From the NCBI RefSeq assembly GCF_002575655.3, contig NC_053038.3:141624885-141688884 (forward strand): DNA of 64,000 bases, written 5' to 3'. Shown piece by piece: positions 12,364-23,246 of the stretch (within the stretch, counting starts at the first letter, position 1; every line of letters starts with the position of its first letter). The translations under genes were made by a program, and so were the position numbers. Source of the stretch: Aegilops tauschii subsp. strangulata. Its lineage: Eukaryota > Streptophyta > Magnoliopsida > Poales > Poaceae. The notes beneath the pieces are model-generated. The model was not told the origin of the DNA. It saw only the letters and a list, made by a program, of their open reading frames with translations, and did no database searches.

Positions 12364-13272
12364 GTGGATGGCTCTTCTAGGCAGCCGAAAGAAGCTTGCA
12401 TGATGTCCGGCCACGCCTCCACCGACCGAAGCGGCGGAGAGCTCACAATTTGTTGCAGCGGCGGCCGATGCACACAAGGTGTTTGATGAAATTCCCACAA
12501 GGTATGATTTCACCCCTCTATTTTTGTTGGTGTTTTTTACATAGATGTATACATATGGATAGCTCAGTTTTCTTCTACATACTTTGTAGTTTCAATGATG
12601 ACACATATATGACAACTATGGGTGTTGGCTCCAACAATTCTCATTGGTCTCAAACCAATGAAGTGCATGAAGACGATCATGAGTTTGAGGTGGACGAGGA
12701 TGGTGAGGGTATAGCCGACGCACCGAAAGGAGGAGCGGGCAACTACGCTATGGAGGGAGACATCTTGCTATGCAATACATGGTTGCATGTGTCTATGGAT
12801 GCAAATGCTGGAGGGTACCAAAGTAGAGATGCATATTGGGACCGGATGAAGGAGCACTTTGATTTACACAACAAGAAAGTGGCACTAAGGATCGAGATAG
12901 GGTAAGTGTCATTTCTTTATGTTCCTTCCATGTTCATGCTTTTTTTGTTGTTTCAAGTGCTAACTTGTTCTTTTGTTTGTAGCTCACTATTGCACAAAAC
13001 TTATTTCAAGGAGAAGAGAAGAAGACCAAGAAAGGGAAGGTCAAGAAAGGGAGACCATTTGTGTTGGCCCATTGCTACAATGTGTTGAAGGGTGAAGAGA
13101 AATGGAAGCCCCGTGATGACCAAGAGGAGAGCAAGAAAAGCAAGGCAACTATTGATTTGGATGATGATGATGAGGAGGAGGCATCAAGTGATGGAGGCAA
13201 GAGAAGCCCTACACCAAACTGAGTTGCCTACTCCAAGCCAAAAAGACCAAATGGAGGCAAGAAAGATGGAAA

Positions 13273-13313
13273 GAAGAAGAAGAAGAAGAAGAAGAAGAAG
13301 AAGAAGAAGAAGA
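13273..13313 (+). repeat. (AAG)n microsatellite, about 13 units
   Basis: Second AAG run in the same ORF, just after the conserved KPKRPNGGKKDGK segment. It makes long polyleucine or polyphenylalanine shadow frames on the other strand. Confidence 0.95.
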
Positions 13314-13981
13314 GAGGACACGATGATTTGAAGAATGCGATGGAAGCTATTGTGAAGGCGAGAAAGGAAGCAAACGAGGTGAGGATTATGGCAAGGAACC
13401 AAGATGCAGCGACCGAGGAGAGGAGGGTGGTGGCCGAGGAGAGGAAGGTGGCATTGGAGGAGAAGAAATTGGCCATGGAGGAGCAATCTAGATTATTGGA
13501 ATGGGAGAATTACCTGTTCTTCATGGACACATCTACCCTTGATGAGAAGCAAAAGGAGTACGTCAATCTTTCCCGTGAAGAAGTCTTGGTCCAAAAAAGA
13601 GCCATGGCCATGGGAGGCATGGGAGGCATGGAAGCTACCATGGGAGGCATGGGTGGCATGGGAGGCATGAGTGGTTTCAGAACTACCATGGGAGGCATGG
13701 TTGACTTCGGAGCTACCATGGGAGGCATGGGTGGCTTCAGAGCTACCATGGGAGGCATGAGAGGCATGAGTTTTGGGTCTCTCATGGGAGGCATGGGAGC
13801 ACCTCCGGGTGACATGGGTGGACGCATGTCTTCTGGTGTGCCTCACATACCTTCGCATGATGTCGTTGGAGATCTTGTGAACACCTTCCGAGCTCCCGAT
13901 GATGATGCGACGCTTAAAAATGAAGAGGAGGAGGAAGAATCGTCTTCAGATGAGGAGGAAGAATCAGAGGAAGAAGAAGAT

Positions 13982-15575
13982 TGCTACCTCTTGAGCTTGC
14001 ATTGGTTTTTCCCTTGAAGAGGAAAGGGTGATGCAGCAAAGTAGAGTAAGTATTTCCCTCAGTTTTGAGAACCAAGGTATCAATCCAGTAGGAGATAACG
14101 TGCAAGCCACCGAATACCTGCACAAACAATTACCAACTTGCAACCAACGCGATAAAGGGGTTGTCAATCCCTTCACGGTTATTTGCAACGTGAGATCTGA
14201 TAGAGATGGATAAACGGTGAAGTAATGTTTTTTGGTATTTTTGGTTTATCGAACGGAAAGTAAAAGATTGCAAAGAAAGTAAATAGTAAACTAGAATTGT
14301 AGATCGGAAACTTATATGATGGAAAATAGACCCGGGGGCCATAGGGTTCACTAGAGGCTTCTCTCAAGAAAGGAATTATTATGGTGGGTGGACAAATTAC
14401 TGCCGAGCAATTGATAGAAAAGCGCAAAGTTATGACGATATCTAAGGCAATGATCATGAACATAGGCATCACGTCCGTGTCAAGTAAACCGAAACAATTC
14501 TGCATCTACTACTATTACTCCACACATCGACCGCTATCCAGCATGCATCTAGAGTATTAAGTTCATAAAGAATGGAGTAACACTTTAAGCAAGATGACAT
14601 GATGTAGAGGAATCAACTCAAGCAATATGATGAAAACCCCATCTTTTTATCCTCGATGGCAAAAATACAATACGTTTCGGTTCCCCTTCTATCACTAGGA
14701 TCGAGCACCGCAAGATTGAACCCAAAGCTAAGCCCTTCTCCCATTGCAAGAAAAACCAATCTAGTCAGCCAAACCAAATCGATAGTTTGAAGAGACTTAC
14801 AAAGATATCAAATCATGCATATAAGAATTCAGAGAAGATTCAAATAATATTCATAGGTAAGCTGATCATTAATCAACAATTCATCGGATCTCGGCAAACA
14901 CACCGCAAAAGAGTATTACATCGAATAGATCTCCAAGAACATCGAGGAGAACTTTGTATTGAGAATCAAAGAGAGAGAAGAAGCCATCTAGCTACTAGCT
15001 ATGGACCCGTAGGTCTGTGGTAAACTACTCATGCTTCATCAGAGAGGCAATGGTGTTGATGTAGAAGCCCTCCATGGTCGAATCCCCCTCCGGCAGGATG
15101 CCGGAAAAGGCCCCTAGATGGGATCTCATGGGTACAGAAGGTTGAGGCGGTGGAAAAGTGGTTTCGTGGCTCCCCTGGAAGTTTTTGGGGTATTTGAGAA
15201 TATATAGGAGGAAGATCTAGGTCAGGGGGTCACCGAGGGGCCCACAAGGTCGGGGGGCGCGCCCTACCCCCTGGGCGCGCCCTCCACCCTTGTGGCCACC
15301 TCAGAGCTCTCCTGACTTGCACTCCAAGTCTCCTGGGTGTCTTCTAGTCAAAGAAAAATCATCGCGAAAGTTTTATTCAATTTGGACTCCGTTTGGTATT
15401 CCTTTTCTGCGAAACTCTAAAACAAGGAAAAAACAGAAACTGGCACTGGGCTCTAGGTTAATAGGTTAGTCCCAAAAATCATATAAATAGCATATTAATG
15501 CACATAAAACATCCAAAACAGATAATATAATAGCATGGAACAATAAAAAATTATAGATACGTTGGAGACGTATCA
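13982..15575 (-). repeat. Sabrina-like 3' LTR
   Basis: 1594 bp, TG...CA ends in plus coordinates. Contains a GAATATATAGG TATA region near 15200 and the GGGCGCGCCCT...GGGCGCGCCCT GC-rich block near 15255. Differs from the partner LTR by scattered substitutions. Confidence 0.9.
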
Positions 15576-17658
15576 AGCATCCCCAAGCTTAATTCCTGCT
15601 CGTCCTTGAGTAGGTAAATGATAAAAACAGGATTTTTGATATGGAATGCTACCTAACATATTTATCCATGTAATTCTCTTTATTGTGGCATGAATGTTCA
15701 GATCCGTAAGATTCGCAATAAAAGTTTAATATTGACATAAAAACAATAATACTTCAAACATACTAACAAAATAATTATGTGTTCTCAAAATAACATGGCC
15801 AAAGAAAGCTTATCCCTACAACATCATATAGTCTGGTTATGCTCCATCTTCATCACACAAAATATTGGAATCATGCACAACCACGATGACAAGCCAAGCA
15901 ATTGTTTCATACTTTTGATGTTCTCAAACCTTTTCAAATTTCATGCAGTACATGAGCGTGAGCCATGGACATAGCACTATAGGTGGAATAGACAGTGGTT
16001 GTGGAGAAGACAAAAAAGAAGGAGATAGTCTCACATCAACTAGGCATACCAACAGGCTATGGAGATGCCCATTAATAGATATCAATGTGAGTGAGTAGGG
16101 ACTTCCATGCAACGAATGCACTAGAGCTATAAGTTTATGAAAGCTCAAAAAGAAACTAAGTGGGTGTGCATCCAACTCACTTGCTCACGAAGACCTAGGG
16201 CATTTTGAGGAAGCCCTTCATTGGAATATACAAGCCAAGTTCTATAATGAAAAATTCCCACTAGTATATGGAAGTGATATCATAAGAGACTCTCTATCAT
16301 GAAGATCATGGTGCTACTTTGAAGAACAAGTGTGGCAAAAGGATAGTAACATTGTCCTTTCTCTCTTTTTCTCTCATTTTTTTGTTGGGCCTTCTCTCAT
16401 TTTTTTGGCCTCTTATATATATTTTTTATTTTTCGTCCAGAGTCTCATCCCGACTTGTGGGGGAATCATAGTCTCCATCATCCTTTCCTCACTTGGGAGA
16501 ATGCTCTAATAATGAAGATCATCACACTTTTATTTACTTACAAATCAAAAATTATAACTCAATAGTTAGAAAAAAATATGACTCTATGTGAATGCCTCCG
16601 GCGGTGTACCAGGATGTGCAATGAATTAAGAGTGACATGTATGAAAGAATTATGAACGGTGGCTTTGCCACAAATACGATGTCAACTACATGATCATGCA
16701 AAGAAATATGACAATGATGATGCATGTCATAATAAACGGAACGGTGGAAAGTTGCATGACGATATATATCGGAATGGCCATGGAAATGCCATAATGGGTA
16801 GGTGTGGTGGCTGTTTTGAGGAAGGATATGTGGTGGGTTTATGGTACTGGCGAAAGTTGCGCGATATTGGATAGGCTAGCAATGGTGGAAAGGTGAGAGT
16901 GCGTATAATCCATGGACTCAACATTAGTCATAAAGAACTCACATACTTATTGCAAAAATTTATTAGTCATCAAAACAAATTACTACGCGCATGCTCCTAG
17001 GGGGATAGATTGGTAGGAAAAGAGCATCGCTCGTCCCCGACCGCCACTCATAAGGAAGACAATCAATAAATAAATCATGCTCCTACTTCATCACATAACA
17101 GTTCACCATACGTGCATGCTACGGGACTCACAAAATTTAACACAAGTATTTCTCAAATTCACAACTACTCACTAGCATGACTCTAATATCACCATCTTCA
17201 TATCTCAAAACAATCATAAGGAATCAAGCTTCTCATAGTATTCAATGCACTTTATATGAAAGTTTTTATTATATCCCTCTTGGATGCCTATCATATTAGG
17301 ACTAATTTTATAACCAAAGAAAATTACCATGCTGTTAAGGACTCCCAAAATAATATAAGTGAAGTACGAGAGTTCATCAATTTCTATAAAAGAAAACCAC
17401 CGCGGTGCTCTAAAAAGATATAAGTGAAGCACTAGAGCAAAATTGCCTAGCTCAAAAGATATAAGTGAAGCACATAGAGCATTCTGATAAATCACAATTC
17501 ATGCGTGTCTCTCCCAAAAGGTGTGTACAACAAGGATGATTGTGACAAACTAAAAATCAAAGACTGAAATCATACAAGACGCTCCAAGCAAAACACATAT
17601 CATGTGGTGAATAAAAATATAGCCTCAAGTAAAGTTACCGATAAACGAAGACGAAAGA

Positions 17659-17735
17659 GGGGATGCCTTCCCAGGGCATCCCCAAGCTTAGGCTCTTTGG
17701 CCTCCTTGAATATTACCTTGGGGTGCCTTGGGAAT
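17659..17735 (-). other. Paired hairpins with PPT-like sequence
   Basis: The stem GGGGATGCC (17659-17667) pairs with GGCATCCCC (17675-17683), followed at once by AAGCTTAGG. About 28 bp later a second foldback starts CTTGGGGTGCC and ends ATCCCCAAGCTTAGG. The sequence GCATCCCCAAGCTTA is the same as the PPT flank beside the 3' LTR. Two further copies occur in the element at 48607-54220. Confidence 0.75.
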
Positions 17736-17947
17736 CCCCAAGCTTAGGCTCTTGCCACTCCTTATTCCACAGTCCATCAAATCCTTACCCAAAACTTGAA
17801 AACTTCACAACACAAAACTTCAACAGAAAATCTCATAAGCTCCGTTAGTATAAGAAAATAAATCACCACTTTTGGTACTGTTGTGAACTCATTCTTTATT
17901 TATATTGGTGTAATATCTACTGTATTCCAACTTTTCGATGGTTCATA

Positions 17948-17967
17948 CCCCCCCCCCCCCCCCCCCC
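17948..17967. repeat. Homopolymer C20
   Basis: Twenty consecutive C residues; G20 on the element strand. Could be length-variable or a sequencing artefact. Confidence 0.9.
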
Positions 17968-18420
17968 GATACTAGCCATAGATGCATCAAAATAAGCAAA
18001 GAACACGCGAAAAACAGAATATGTCAAAAGCAGAACGGTCTGTAGCAATCAGGATATTTCGAATACTTCTGTAAATTTAAAAATCTTGAGAAATTAGGAA
18101 GTCCTAGATAATGTGTATATTAAACTTCTGCAGAAAGAATGAACTAAAAATCACTCTTCAGCTAAAAATGAGAATTGTTTTCGTGAGCCCAAAAGTTTCT
18201 GTTTTTCAGCAAGATCAAATTAACTATCACCGTAAGCTATCCCAAAGGTCTTACTTGGCACAAACACTAATTAAAACACAAAACCACATATAACCAGAGG
18301 CTAGATGAAATATTTATTGAAAAACAGAACCTAAAAAGGAAGAACAAAAATTAAATTGGGTTGCCTCCCAACAAGCGCTATTGTTTAACGCCCTTAGCTA
18401 GGCATAAAACACGAATAGAT

Positions 18421-19272
18421 CTAAGTGTTCTCATCTTCGGTATTCAATTCTTTTCTCATCAAGTCTTCGAAAACTCGTCTAAGCAATTCTATTCTTTCTT
18501 TTATTTCCCTCCTAGTAGATGAACTTAAATCATGAAAGGGACTTTGATTGGTGAGCTTAACATTCATAAACCCATAATCGGGATCATCACCGTATATGTC
18601 ATCATACAAAATACGTAGCTCGTTTTTAACAGGTTCCTTCATCATTTTATTCAACCAATCTCTATTAAACCCTACATAAATTCCCCTAGTTATCCAATCA
18701 AACTCCTCAAAGGTTTCAAGATACAAAGATTGAGAGATCTCAGAATGGGGAACTCTTTTCCTAAGATTTTCACTATAAGATTGATAATCCCTAGATTCCA
18801 AACTACGCATAGTTTCTTTATCATGAAGGATGTCGATAATCGGAGGGTGTTCAACATCCATTTTATAGAAAACAAAAATATACTAGCTTCTTGGATAATA
18901 AAAATCAAATTCACGCATAAGAATGATAGTGGCAATCTTTTTGGCTATAGGATGATTGATTTTAGGAAGTTCATAAAACACCGTTTGCAAAGCAGGATGA
19001 AGATGCACAAATTTTCTTTCAAATTTCTCAACAAGCATCACAATAGCATTAGCATAAAAATTTGTCTCAAGAAGAATAGTTCTTTTATTAATAGGCAAGG
19101 ATCCAGTACAATCAAAGAATTCTTGAATAATACTTTTCCCTATAATATTACCATCTCCTATACGAAAGATTTTAGTTTTGTAATTAGGAGGCTTTTCAGC
19201 TCCGGGATCCAAAGAGCAAGTTTCAAGATTCTCCTCAAGATTTTTAGCGATAACATCCCCAGTTTCAGACAT
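18421..19272 (-). pseudogene. Retrotransposon ORF of unknown function, one in-frame stop
   Basis: It starts MSETGDVIAKNLEENLETC at 19272 and runs 129 residues to a TAG at 18883-18885. The same frame continues seven codons later as MDVEHPPIIDILHDKETM for 146 more residues, ending LNTEDENT at 18421. The total is about 283 residues, acidic, with predicted helical and charged character. It has no zinc knuckle, aspartic protease, YxDD or integrase signature. It occupies the gag position, between PBS and PPT on the element strand, so a structural gag-like role is possible but not shown. One nonsense codon is the only visible lesion. Confidence 0.6.
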
Positions 19273-19496
19273 GGTGGCAGCCTACGAGCAAACGAGCGAA
19301 TGATCAAGCTGAGAAGACGAACAGAAGAGGGGCGAAGAAAAGGCGAACCTTTCGAAAATCGTTTTAGAAGTGGGGGAGAGGAAAACGAGAGGCGAATGGC
19401 GAATAATGCAATGCGAGGGATGAGAGTTTATGATGGCTAGTTGGTATGTCTTGGTTTGGCCTAGATCTCCCTCTCAACGGCGCCAGAAATCCTTCC

Positions 19497-21077
19497 TGCT
19501 ACCTCTTGAGCTTGTGTTGGTTTTTCCCTTGAAGAGGAAAGGGTGATGCAGCAAAGTAGAGTAAGTATTTCCCTCAGTTTTGAGAACCAAGGTATCAATC
19601 CAGTAGGAGACAACGCGCAAGCCACCGAATACCTGCACAAACAAACACCAACTTGCACCCAACGCGATTAAGGGGTTGTTAATCCCTTCACGGTTATTTG
19701 CAACGTGAGATATGATAGAGATGGATAAACGGTAAGTAATGTTTTTGGTATTTTTGGTTTATGGAACGGAAAGTAAAAGATTGCAAAGAAAGTAAATAGG
19801 AAACTAGAATTGTAGATCGGAAACTTATATGATGGAAAATAGACCCAAGGGCCATAGGTTTCACTAGAGGCTTCTCTCAAGAAAGGAATTATTATGGTGG
19901 GTGAACAAATTACTGCGGACCAATTCATAGAAAAGCACAAAGTTATGACGATATCTAAGGCAATGATCATGAACATAGGCATCACGTCCGTGTCAAGTAG
20001 ACCGAAACGATTCCGCATCTACTACTATTACTCCACACATCGACCGCTATCCTGCATGCATCTAGAGTATTAAGTTCATAAAGAACGGAGTAACACTTTA
20101 AGCAAGATGACATGATGTAGAGGAATTAACTCAAGCAATATGACGAAAACCCATCTTTTTATCCTCGATGGCAACAATACAATACGTGTCGGTTCCCCTT
20201 CTATCACTAGGATCGAGCACCGCAAGATTGAACCCAAAGCTAAGCCCTTCTCCCATTGCAAGAAAAACCAATCTAGTTGGCCAAACCAAATCGATAATTC
20301 GAAGAGACTTGCAAAGATATCAAATCATGCATATAAGAATTTAGAGAAGATTCAAATAATATTCATAGATAAGATGATCATAAATCAACAATTCATTGGA
20401 TCTCGGCAAACACATCGCAAAAGAGTATGACATCGAATAGATCTCCAAGAACAACGAGGAGAACTTTGTATTGAGAATCAAAGAGAGAGAAGAAGCCATC
20501 TAGCTACTAGCTATGGACCCGTAGGTTTGTGGTAAACTACTCACGCTTCGTCGGAGAGGCAATGGTGTTGATGTAGAAGCCCTCCGTGATCGAATCCCCC
20601 TCCGACAGGATGCCGGAAAAAGCCCCTAGATGGGATCTCACGTGTACAAAAGGTTGTAGCGGTGGAAAAGTGGTTTCGTGGCTCTCCCCTGGAAGTTTTT
20701 GGGGTATTTGAGAATATATAGGAGGAAGATCTAGGTCAGGGGGTCACCAAGGGGCCCACAAGGTCGGGGGCGCGCCCTACCCCTGGGTGCGCCCTCCACC
20801 CTTGTGGCCGCCTCGTGGCTCTTCTTACTTGCACTCCAAGCCTTCTGGGTGTCTTCTGGTCCAAGAAAAATCATCGCGAAAGTTTTATTCCGTTTAGTAT
20901 TCCTTTTCTGCGAAACTCTAAAACAAGGAAAAAACAGAAACTGGCACTGGGCTCTAGGTTAATAGGTTAGTCCAAAAAATCATATAAAATAGCATATTAA
21001 TGCATATAAAACATCCAAAACAGATAATATAATAGCATGGAACAATAAAAAATTATAGATACGTTGGAGACGTATCA
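19497..21077 (-). repeat. Sabrina-like 5' LTR
   Basis: 1581 bp; beside the PBS at 19468-19489 (CTCAACGGCGCCAGA in plus coordinates). Confidence 0.9.
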
Positions 21078-21444
21078 AGGACGGATGATGATGTGGCATG
21101 ATTGTTGATGTGCCATTTGTTTGTGTGAACTTCTGTTTGTCATGAACTTGGTTGGGTGATTTTGAACTATGTCGTGCAATTGAACTATGCTATGTCTTTA
21201 TTTTGCACATTTTTTAATGTTTGAAACATCTCATATTATCAAATGGATATGTAAAAAATCATATTTGCAAGTGCCGGTTGCTCGCGCGTGCTGTAAATTA
21301 GCGCGCTTGTTGGAGCTGCTTGCGTGCGCCATATTTTGAAGTGGTCGGTGGAGCCAATGCCTTGGTGCACGCAAAAAAGGCTATTTCGACGCTGTAAAAA
21401 AAGTTTTAGTGCGCCACGCAGTTGCGCGCCTGTTGGATATGCTC
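21078..21444 (+). other. Harbinger 3' segment
   Basis: Begins GGACGGATGATGATGTGG, the likely end of the acidic coding tail plus 3' UTR, and ends in the GCGCGC-rich subterminal region and right TIR. No transposase coding sequence is present. Confidence 0.75.
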
Positions 21445-21447
21445 TTA
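21428..21447 (-). repeat. Harbinger right TIR and TSD (TTA)
   Basis: Inverted copy of the left TIR with one mismatch, ending at 21444, then TTA at 21445-21447. Confidence 0.9.
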
Positions 21448-21940
21448 TGGACCCCGCTGCCATGGGAGGGTAGGAGAAAAGATGTCATGCAAGTTCTTAT
21501 TATAAGCACGTATGACTATATGCGGAATACATGCCTATATTGAATTGATGAATTGGAGCTATTGTGTATAGCTCTAGGTTGTGACCTCTATGTGATGACT
21601 ATCATCCAACACAAATATCCATCTTTGATCCAATGCCTATGATTTTCTCATATTGATCTTTGCTAAGTTACTTTCGTTGTTGTTGTTGTTACAATCACTA
21701 CAAAACTGCTACTATTACTGTTCCGTTTATTGCTACTATTACTGCTGCTCTCAAATTATCATATTACTGTGCTACTAATCACTTTGCTGCAGATATTTAG
21801 TTCTCCAGGTGTGGTTCAATTGACAACTCAACTGCTAATACTCTTAAATATTCTTTGGCTACCTTTATGTCAAATCGATAAATTTGGGTGAAATACTACC
21901 CTCGAAGGCTATCATGACCCCCTATACTTGTGGGTTATCA
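21448..21940 (+). repeat. Gypsy-type 5' LTR, second part
   Basis: Continues the LTR begun at 2203 and ends CCCTATACTTGTGGGTTATCA. Contains imperfect TACTATTACTG repeats near 21700-21770, as does the solo copy near 24890. Confidence 0.85.
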
Positions 21941-22035
21941 AGACCTTTTTCTGGCATCATTGATAGGGAGCATAGCTCTATTCGTTGGGTCACTCTGGAA
22001 TTATATCTATTGATCACTATGAAGAATATGAAAGA
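21941..22035 (+). other. PBS and leader remnant of the split Gypsy-type element
   Basis: AGACCTTTTTCTGGCATCATTGATAGGGAGC reads like the family's TGGCGCCGTTGCCGGGGAG primer site decayed mainly by transitions. Only 95 bp remain before the next LTR at 22036. Confidence 0.6.
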
Positions 22036-22591
22036 TGCTGATACGGGGTGAGGCCGATCTTTCACGATTGGAGTGGATCCTAAAGAATGCGAAGAACACG
22101 AGAGGGGAAACGAGAGGAAACACTCAAATTGACTTGATTCAATCACACATGGGCTAGATCCAAACGCACAAAGAGAGATACAAAGGTCCAAATCCAACAA
22201 AGGAGGATACACGATAGCTAGTTCCTCCCAATCCGTGAGGAAAGAGGTCTTGAATCCACACGGGATCTTCCCGCGATGGGGGTCTTGAATCCTCATGGGG
22301 GATCTTCTCCAAGGAGGCCTTGGTCTCCGATGGACTAGAGGTAAGTGGATGAGCAAAGCTATATCTCAAATGAGCTAATCCTTTGCTGACCCTAGAATGG
22401 AGGAGGGGGATGAGTATATATAGTGGTAGCCACGAAGGGGTAAGTGAGGGGCGAAAGGGTACATGGGCTTTGGCCCGAGTATCTGCGCGCAGGCAGGGTC
22501 GGAAGTTCCGAGAACGGCCGGAAGGTCCGGGCGCCGAAGGTTCCGGGCGAGGGTCCAGGCTATCCAGAGAGTTGGCACGGTCCGGGGCATC
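22036..22591 (-). repeat. LTR of a minus-strand element (family F), left part
   Basis: Starts TG at 22036 or 22039 (TGATACGGGGTGAGG) and continues at 47062 after the nested Tat element. On the minus strand it carries a TATA (CTATATATACTC, near 22417) with GGAAGTTCCGGGC-like repeats directly upstream of it. No ORF looks real. Confidence 0.75.
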
Positions 22592-23177
22592 TGACAATGA
22601 CATGTACCTAGGGTAGGGTCTTAGGCCTGACCTAGACACCCTACCCAAGGACACTACCTTAGAGTCCGAGGCCTACAAGGTTCAATAGAAGATACCGACT
22701 GAAACCACACTGAAGTGCAATCCACTCGACGGTAGATTCCACTCGGATATCCTGATTCCACTCGACCACGATAACATCAGTTGACCATACAAAGACTCAC
22801 TCGGAGTACAGAAGGCCTAAAGTCGCTCCGGGATGGCAACGGTCAGGCATTCACTCCCTCATCATAAAGATCATTAATAGCAGGCATTACCAATAATTTC
22901 TAGTCTTACCTCACATTGAACCCTGTGTAACCGAGGGCTGCGATGGGCCTGGAGCACTCTATATAAGCCACCCCCTCCTCTGGCACAAGGGTTCGCACCC
23001 CCTGTAACTTACACACATATCCAGTCGACAAGCCTCCGTGGCACCAAGACGTAGGGCTATTACCTCCTCCGAGAGGGGCCTGAACTCGTAAACCTGTGCG
23101 TACAACCTCGCCCCAGCTGGGACTCTGCCTCCTCCTATGTACCCCCTACTCTTACTGTCAGACTCATTCCCACGATA
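22592..23177 (+). repeat. Tat element D 5' LTR
   Basis: Starts TGACAATGACATGTACC and ends CCCACGATA (CA decayed to TA). TATA: CTATATAAG at 22959-22967. Matches the 3' LTR from 37947. Confidence 0.9.
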
Positions 23178-23197
23178 GTTGGCGCCCACCGTGGGGC
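23178..23197 (+). other. Primer-binding site of element D
   Basis: GTTGGCGCCCACCGTGGGG directly follows the LTR; a TGGCGCCCACCGTGGGG-type site is usual in plant Tat elements. Confidence 0.75.
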
Positions 23198-23246
23198 GGC
23201 GTCTGAGGGGCTTTCAGTGAGGTTACGAATTCCGTTCTCCTTCAAC

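Larger units (their letters stand above)
12091..13981 (+). pseudogene. Harbinger accessory ORF (Myb/SANT-like, 'GST T3-like'/NAM-associated type), broken
   Basis: The N-terminal exon region (12138-12500) is rich in Ser/Pro and lysine. A second segment (12600-12901) reads GNYAMEGDILLCNTWLHVSMDA ... QSRDAYWDRMKEHFDLHNKK, the trihelix/SANT-type fold typical of PIF/Harbinger ORF1. A GT at 12902 and an AG before 12982 bound an intron; the next exon opens LTIAQNLF and runs KKGRPFVLAHCYNVLKGEEKWKPR. An in-frame TGA at 13220-13222 stops it; the same frame continues through a lysine run, a coiled-coil-like EERRVVAEERK segment, LEWENYLFFMDTS, Met/Gly repeats and an acidic tail. About 40 residues between HNKK and LTIAQ expected in the family are missing. 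In active elements this protein partners with the transposase to bind the TIRs; here it is dead. Confidence 0.78.
15576..19496 (-). other. Sabrina-like internal region
   Basis: 3.9 kb bounded by the PPT (15576-15592) and PBS (19468-19489). Most of it (15600-18400) is AT-rich with no ORF of substance. It holds repeated 'AAAAGATATAAGTGAAGCAC' units near 17360-17480, a hairpin pair at 17659-17735, and a 20-C homopolymer at 17948-17967. One ORF lies at 18421-19272. Confidence 0.8.
13982..21077 (-). mobile_element. Sabrina-like (Gypsy, Athila-type) LTR retrotransposon
   Basis: LTRs at 13982-15575 and 19497-21077 both run TGCTACCTCTTGAGC ... GAGACGTATCA in plus coordinates. On the element strand they start TGATACGTCTCC. 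The PPT (TTAAGCTTGGGGATGC on the minus strand) lies beside the left LTR and the PBS (TGGCGCCGTTGAGAG on the minus strand) beside the right, fixing the minus orientation. Flanking 5-mers AAGAT (13977-13981) and AGGAC (21078-21082) agree at 3 of 5. It cut the acidic C-terminus of the Harbinger accessory ORF. The internal region is only 3.9 kb and lacks PR, RT, RH and IN, so it is non-autonomous. The name Sabrina is from remembered resemblance. Confidence 0.85.
3124..21444 (+). mobile_element. PIF/Harbinger DNA transposon, split by two LTR retrotransposons
   Basis: The left end is GAGCATCTCCAACAGGC (3124-3140); the right end is GCCTGTTGGATATGCTC (21428-21444), its inverted repeat with one mismatch. 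Both ends are flanked by TTA (3121-3123 and 21445-21447), the 3-bp target duplication typical of PIF/Harbinger. Both subterminal regions are rich in GCGCGC, as in grass members. Removing the nested Copia (3425-12090) and Sabrina-like element (13982-21077) leaves about 2.5 kb: 3124-3424, 12091-13981 and 21078-21444. The only gene inside is a Myb/SANT-like accessory ORF. No DDE transposase was found, so this looks like a non-autonomous derivative. Confidence 0.88.

Noticed and set aside
12250..12513. Minus-strand ORF with a polyleucine run (and 13184-13486)
   Set aside because: Shadow of AAG microsatellites on the coding strand of the Harbinger accessory ORF.
13493..13858. Minus-strand His/Ser-rich repeat protein
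   Set aside because: Antisense of the Met/Gly repeat coding segment of the accessory ORF.
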